From Leucaena leucocephala (Eukaryota; Streptophyta; Magnoliopsida; Fabales; Fabaceae), in the NCBI GenBank assembly GCA_037074615.1, contig CM073535.1, positions 9,153,001-9,217,000 of the forward strand: a DNA stretch of 64,000 nucleotides, given 5' to 3'. Position numbers and translations under genes: made by a program. Below are positions 59,604 to 64,000 of this stretch, one piece after another (position 1 is the first letter of the stretch; each line of letters starts with the position of its first letter). The notes below the pieces were generated by a model. It had not been told where the DNA came from. It ran no database searches and worked only from the letters and a program-made list of their open reading frames with translations.

Positions 59604-61455
59604 GAACACTCAATTTTAATGAATTTAATGTTTAAATGATTCTTCACCTAATTAGGGGTACTTAAACCCTAGAACTAAAGTCAATGCCAAATGTATGGGT
59701 AGCTAGATTTGCTGAAAAGCATTGTCCCTTTTTAGAAAAGCTCATTCAGTGGAACGTACCTAACACTATCATTCCACGTACTTGACATCAAAGAGTCAAA
59801 ATTACAATAAAGCTAATATATTGCATCTTATTTCAAGCTCTACCAATAGAATTATTGAAAACATACGCATAAGCAATAACTCCAAATCATATAGTTCAAA
59901 AGAAACACTCATATATATGTACATTGCTAAAGTACTTAATATATCAACAATCCATCAAACACAAACTTAGTTCAAAGCAAATGACATTAGAATCTCAACC
60001 ATACATATATATTGAAGATCCAACGAAGGAATAACAAAATAAATATATAGAAGATCCTAGAAACACTTTAGGAACTAGAAGCACTCCCCATTGAAGAACT
60101 CATTGCTTGTACCACTTCAACCCATCCAAGAGAGCACCAAAGAGCCTCAACCACGCATAGAAACTCAAACCACAGAAGCATAGGTTGTCATTCTAGCTCC
60201 CATGACAACAAAGGATTGAATTAATGAAGAAAATGGTGATGAAAGATGGATGAATGGAAGAAGAGAGGTGTTTTTGGCTAGGAGAATGGGTGAGAATGAG
60301 TGAAAGCTGAATGAAAGTGATTAGGGTTTGACTCTGCAGTTTAGAGCATGAGTAGGGTCAGCCTAGGTGAGAAAATTGGTCAAAAATTAGGTTTGTACAT
60401 GAAAAACGCGATTATGTGAAATTTGACAACTACGTCGTTACGGTGAAGGTGTTCCTTTGCCATGGCAAAGGCTGAATTTTATGCCAAAAAGCGTCACTTT
60501 ATTAAAGGTCCCTTTCTGACATAAATTTTGGCCATTCCATAGCATTTCTTGAGCTTGGTCCTTGTTTGACATTAGTTAAATGTGCTTTCAACTTCAATTA
60601 ATCTCCAAAATACCTACAAATTAAATTAAAACTTTTTAATATTAAACATCTTGAAAATAATCAAATTGGTAAGTATAAGTAAATTATTAAAATGCCCTTT
60701 TCAACACAAAATCAAATTTAAGGACCTAGGACACAATAATTATAGAATATGCAAAAAGCTCAAATAACCTATGCAAAGACCCTAAAATGACATCAAAGAC
60801 ATGCATAAAATGGGTCTTATCAAACATCTACGTCTAGTTTTTCAATTAATAACTATAACTTGCAACCTAGGATATAATTACCCTTCAACTAATTATTAAA
60901 TTCCACTTAATTAGCATGCACTTCCATTAATTAATTATAATTTTTCCTCTTTTAAAATAGGAATTATCAAACGAAAAATGTTTAGAAATTCTAGAGAAAT
61001 ATGCATAATTAAGCTCAATTAACCCAATTATAAAGTGTCAAAAAGCCTAAGATAAAGTATAAAAACGTAAGAAAATAATAGGAAATATCAATATATATGT
61101 GTTAGCTGGAAATGTATATGTTTAATCAAAGCGTATATGATTTAATTTGTAATTAAATTGAACAAATCCAGACATTAGAAGGATAATCATTCCATCTAAT
61201 GGTAAGTTGAACTTGAAAAAAAAAACTAAAACTAAGGATGCAGGAAAAAGAAGTTTTAATTCTCTCAATGTAACAAAGAAACTTGAAGTTATATATAAAG
61301 CTACGTTAAAAAATTAAGGCAATTTAGCCTTTTTAAGTGGTCAAAGAGAAAAACTGGTGGGTAATGGATGTCAGTTAATCATACATGATATACTTTTTTG
61401 GTGGAAATCGTACATCAGAGGTACAATATAATATATATATATATATATATATATA
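59604..61455. other. Non-coding region, possibly retroelement-derived
   Basis: 60060-60800 is less AT-rich, with phrases common in plant LTR/retroelement flanks (ggtccttgtttgacattagtta, aaaatacctac, aaaatgggtcttatc), but I find no ends or coding motif. 60810-61420 is AT-rich. A (TA)n run lies at 61431-61455. Confidence 0.4.
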
Positions 61456-61459
61456 AGAT

Positions 61460-62640
61460 AGAGAAAAAGATAAAAAAAGTATATTTAAATTTTAAAATGA
61501 CAAATTGGACTTCTGAATATTGAAAATTGGAAGCCCAATCTGTCATTTATAAATTTGAGTGCAAAGACCAAATTAGCCTTCACTTTCCCAATATTTTGAT
61601 AATACGATTTACAACTTTGTCAATAATATTTATAACTCTAACAATAGTATTTGTAACTCCTATAATAGTATTTATAACTTTGACAATAGTATTTGCAATT
61701 TTGACAATGATATTTGTAACTTTAACAATAGTATTTATAGCTTTGACAATGGTATTTACAACTTTATTAATGGTATTTGTAACTCCCATAGTAGTATTTG
61801 TAATTTCAACAATAACATTTGTAATTCCCACAATGGTATTTACAACTCCTACAATAGAGAAGAAGCAACTTTTCTAATTGGATTAACAACTTTGTCAATG
61901 TTATTTGCAACTCCCACAATAGTATTTACAACTTTGCTAATGGTATTTGTAAGTTTATCAATTGTATTTATAACTCATAGTATTTGCCACTTCCACAATG
62001 AGATCTTCTACTTTACCAATGGTATTTACAACTCCCGCAATGATATTTACAACTCCCATAACTGAAAAGAAGCAATGATATTTGTAATAACTTCAATTAT
62101 TGACCGACTGATATTCTGACTTAGTTAATCACTTTTTAATGCTCAATTTTTGTAAAGTTCCCTTAAAGAATGAGATTTGCAACAGTATTTTAGTGTTCAA
62201 CTTGGCTAATAGTATTTGTAACTCTCCCAATGAGATTTGTAACTTTATCAATAGGATTTTGTAACTTTTTCTATGGGATTTATAACTTTACCAAATGGAT
62301 TTGTAACTTCACCTATAGGATTTACAACTTCTTACAATAAGATTTGTAACTTCACCTAGTTGAAGCTACAATGTCAGCTACAGTCTTTTTTCCAATTGCC
62401 AAAATTAGATTTTTCCTAATTGCAAATACTATTGTTAGAGTTGTAAATACCATTGGTAAGGTTGTAAATCGTATTGTCAAACTGGCAAATACCATTGGGA
62501 AAATGAAGGTTAATTTAGTCTTTATATACAAATTTGCAAATGACAGATTGGACTTCTTGCTCAATCTACCATTTTCAATATTTAGAAGCCCAATTTATCA
62601 TTTTGAAATTTAAATTGGTTTTTTTTGTCTTTCTGCCTAA
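61460..62640. mobile_element. Foldback-like element with minisatellite arms
   Basis: Outer arms of about 150 bp are inverted copies: 61486-61640 ('aaaatgacaaattggacttct...caatctgtcattt...ttcccaatattttgataatacgatttacaac') and the reverse complement of about 62460-62615. Inside the left arm is a 21-bp tandem array; four units of the same repeat in inverted orientation sit at 62400-62480 inside the right arm. It has the form of a foldback element with unequal arms. No target duplication was identified. Confidence 0.72.
61600..62360 (+). repeat. 21-bp minisatellite
   Basis: About 25-28 copies of 'aatagtatttgtaactttgac', near-perfectly phased from 61622 to 61855 and more diverged after 61860, with occasional insertions (gaagaagcaac at about 61860 and 62066). 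Because 21 is a multiple of three, both strands show a repetitive open frame (61527-61877 plus, 61580-61831 minus) encoding 7-residue repeats. These are unlikely to be real proteins. Confidence 0.9.
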
Positions 62641-62699
62641 GATAATGACTTGTGAATTAGTTAGACTAAAGAGGATGTTGTTGTGTGAGTGGATGATTG

Positions 62700-62900
62700 T
62701 GTGTGAGGCACATATATAAATTGAAAATGGAAGTTGGAACAAGAAGCTTTGGTAGGTTGAAACAATCAGCAGAAAGCCAAATTGCTGGCATGACAAAACT
62801 GCTAAACCATATTATATATTTATTTAAATATAATAAATATTATATGAAAACAACATCGATAAATATATATATTCATAGATCATAAGTAACAAATAATGTA
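62700..62900 (+). repeat. Local duplication, copy 1
   Basis: 62718-62790 (ttgaaaatggaagttgga, ggttgaaacaatcagcagaaagccaaattgctg) and 62805-62880 (aaaccatattatatatttattt...ataataaatattatatgaaaacaa) recur at 63212-63300 and 63472-63540. Between them 62900-63060 is AT-rich and featureless. Confidence 0.7.
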
Positions 62901-63059
62901 CAGGGAGTCTACATCTCACATCAATATCAACATATCATCAACACCATAGGAATAGAATAATAAAAAACTTGGGATTTATAAGTCATGTTAAATAAGACTC
63001 TTTATTTTCATTTAGTTTAATTTAAGGTTGACTTGTAGTTATATATATATATAATGACA

Positions 63060-63308
63060 TCTATAGAGAAGAAAGAGAGAGGTGTGAAGAAGCATATTTG
63101 ATTTGAAGAAGAGATCACATATTCACATTCCGGCAGTGGCTAATTAAAACGAATGAGAGAGACAAAGTGAAAGAAGGGTCAGGAGAGATGTTTTCCGCTT
63201 TGAATATATAATTTGAGAATGGAGGTTGGATAAGAGGCTAGAAGCATTGGAACGTTGAAACAATCCTCAGAAAGCCAAAATTGCTGAGATACATGGCAAA
63301 CTGTGAAA

Positions 63309-63347
<39 letters not shown>

Positions 63348-63540
63348 GAGTCTAGACAACATCGCCAATAGTTAGAGACTAATCATATCAAAACATAGAA
63401 ATCACCTAAATGAATTTTACTTTTTTTTAATAAAGTTGTTCTATGCACACTGCCTGATTTGAACCCATAACATAAACCATATTATATATTTATTACATAT
63501 AATAAATATTATATGAAAACAATAATATCAATCAATATAT
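63060..63540 (+). repeat. CBL-flank duplication, copy 2
   Basis: 63090-63215 (agcatatttgatttgaagaa, ttcacattccggca, gggtcaggagagatgtttt) matches 63660-63760 and 34095-34120. 63212-63300 and 63472-63540 match 62718-62880. A (TA)16 microsatellite interrupts it at 63311-63342. Confidence 0.7.
63311..63342. repeat. (TA)16 microsatellite
   Basis: Uninterrupted AT dinucleotides inside a duplicated block. Confidence 0.95.
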
Positions 63541-63639
63541 ATTTAATACAAATTAAAATCCACATAAAATTATACTAATGAATCGTAACTTACAAATAAT
63601 GTGTAGTTTATTTCTCAAATTTTATCTACATCTCGTCAA

Positions 63640-64000
63640 TATGCGGCGGCGGAGTGGAGGAAGCATCTTTGATTTGAAGAATTGATATTCATATTCTGGC
63701 ATTTTGGGGGGGGGGGGGGGCGGCGGCGGGCGAGATAGACCGGTCAAGGGAGATGTTTCCACTTCATTTGAATAACCCATTTTCCATATCACGACAATAA
63801 CCTATATCATTATTGAACTTGGTTAAATATTAATTTACAGGTTATTGTATTTAAGCAAAGTGCATGCACATATTCTAGGTGAGATTTTGGATGTTTATGA
63901 ACTTAAAATTTGTTTTGCAACATTATCCCAACATCAAGCAAAGCACATCATCAGTATACAATTATCGTCACGAAACATAAAACGCAATAAATTAAGAATG
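63640..64000 (-). repeat. Start of another CBL-locus flank copy (runs off the window)
   Basis: 63780-64000 is collinear with 34110-34545: ataacctat(a/at)cattattgaacttggtta, then ttaagcaa, gagattttggatgtttatgaa, attatcccaacatcaagcaaa and atcgtcacgaaac. In the copy at 34 kb this flank precedes the 3' end of the CBL pseudogene by a few hundred bases, so another CBL-like gene on the minus strand is expected just right of the window. Confidence 0.8.
63706..63731 (+). repeat. G15 run followed by CGGCGGCGGGCG
   Basis: A 15-base poly-G followed by a CGG-rich stretch, unusual in such AT-rich DNA. It has the pattern needed for a G-quadruplex. Confidence 0.9.

Noticed and set aside
1..64000. CRISPR array, operon, phage or other prokaryotic system; rRNA genes
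   Set aside because: The direct repeats found are microsatellites, minisatellites or transposon ends without spacer structure. Introns and plant transposons show a plant nuclear origin.

Overview
This is a nuclear window from a flowering plant, most likely a eudicot. It is very AT-rich, has no long open reading frames, has GT-AG introns, and is dominated by plant transposon families: CACTA/En-Spm, Ty1-copia, long-LTR retrotransposons, and Tourist-like and Stowaway-like MITEs. I find no intact protein-coding gene. Most reading frames over 60 codons are chance, low-complexity or fragments of decayed elements. All calls rest on reading the sequence and on remembered family motifs; no search was run.

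Layout. 1-2.5 kb: a probable decayed retroelement end. 3.0-6.6 kb: remains of a + strand CACTA element, including a readable C-terminal piece of a TNP2-type transposase. 6.6-20 kb: AT-rich intergenic DNA with two local segmental duplications, a dispersed GC-richer repeat and several Tourist-like MITEs, one nested inside another with clear TTA target duplications. 20-25 kb: no sure gene; a possible LINE fragment and a MITE carrying a GC-rich insert. 24.7-25.1 kb: a truncated copy of a cystathionine beta-lyase (CBL)-like gene. 25.98-33.83 kb: a nearly complete CACTA element with both terminal blocks, a Transposase_24-type gene and a TNP2 gene whose catalytic centre is deleted.

34.8-40.1 kb (minus strand): the main gene relic, a 13-exon pseudogene of plastid-type cystathionine beta-lyase (a PLP enzyme of methionine synthesis). 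Its splice sites are mostly intact, but it carries several frameshifts and stops, a Tourist-like MITE at exon 8 and a 272-bp (TATG)68 array eight bases behind one splice donor. Its downstream flank recurs near 24.3-24.75 kb, at 62.9-63.2 kb and at 63.6-64.0 kb, so the window lies in an array of duplicated CBL-like units that probably continues past the right edge.

40.73-47.06 kb: a complete but heavily decayed Ty1-copia element with 335/337-bp LTRs. 47.8-48.4 kb: a Tourist-like MITE. 49.9-52.7 and 55.17-58.70 kb: two oppositely oriented members of one long-LTR family; the second is a 3,533-bp solo LTR with perfect AGTAG target duplications, inserted in a CACTA-associated reading frame. 52.75-59.6 kb: the rest of that CACTA cluster, with a TNP2 N-terminal and core fragment. 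61.46-62.64 kb: a foldback-like structure with long inverted ends and a 21-bp minisatellite. 62.7-64 kb: duplicated CBL-flank sequence.

The relics do not form a pathway. The region records repeated duplication of a CBL-like locus followed by decay and waves of transposon insertion. The least ordinary items are the duplicated and dismembered CBL locus, the minisatellite foldback element, the differential expansion of two tandem arrays inside the long LTRs, and the core-deleted CACTA element.
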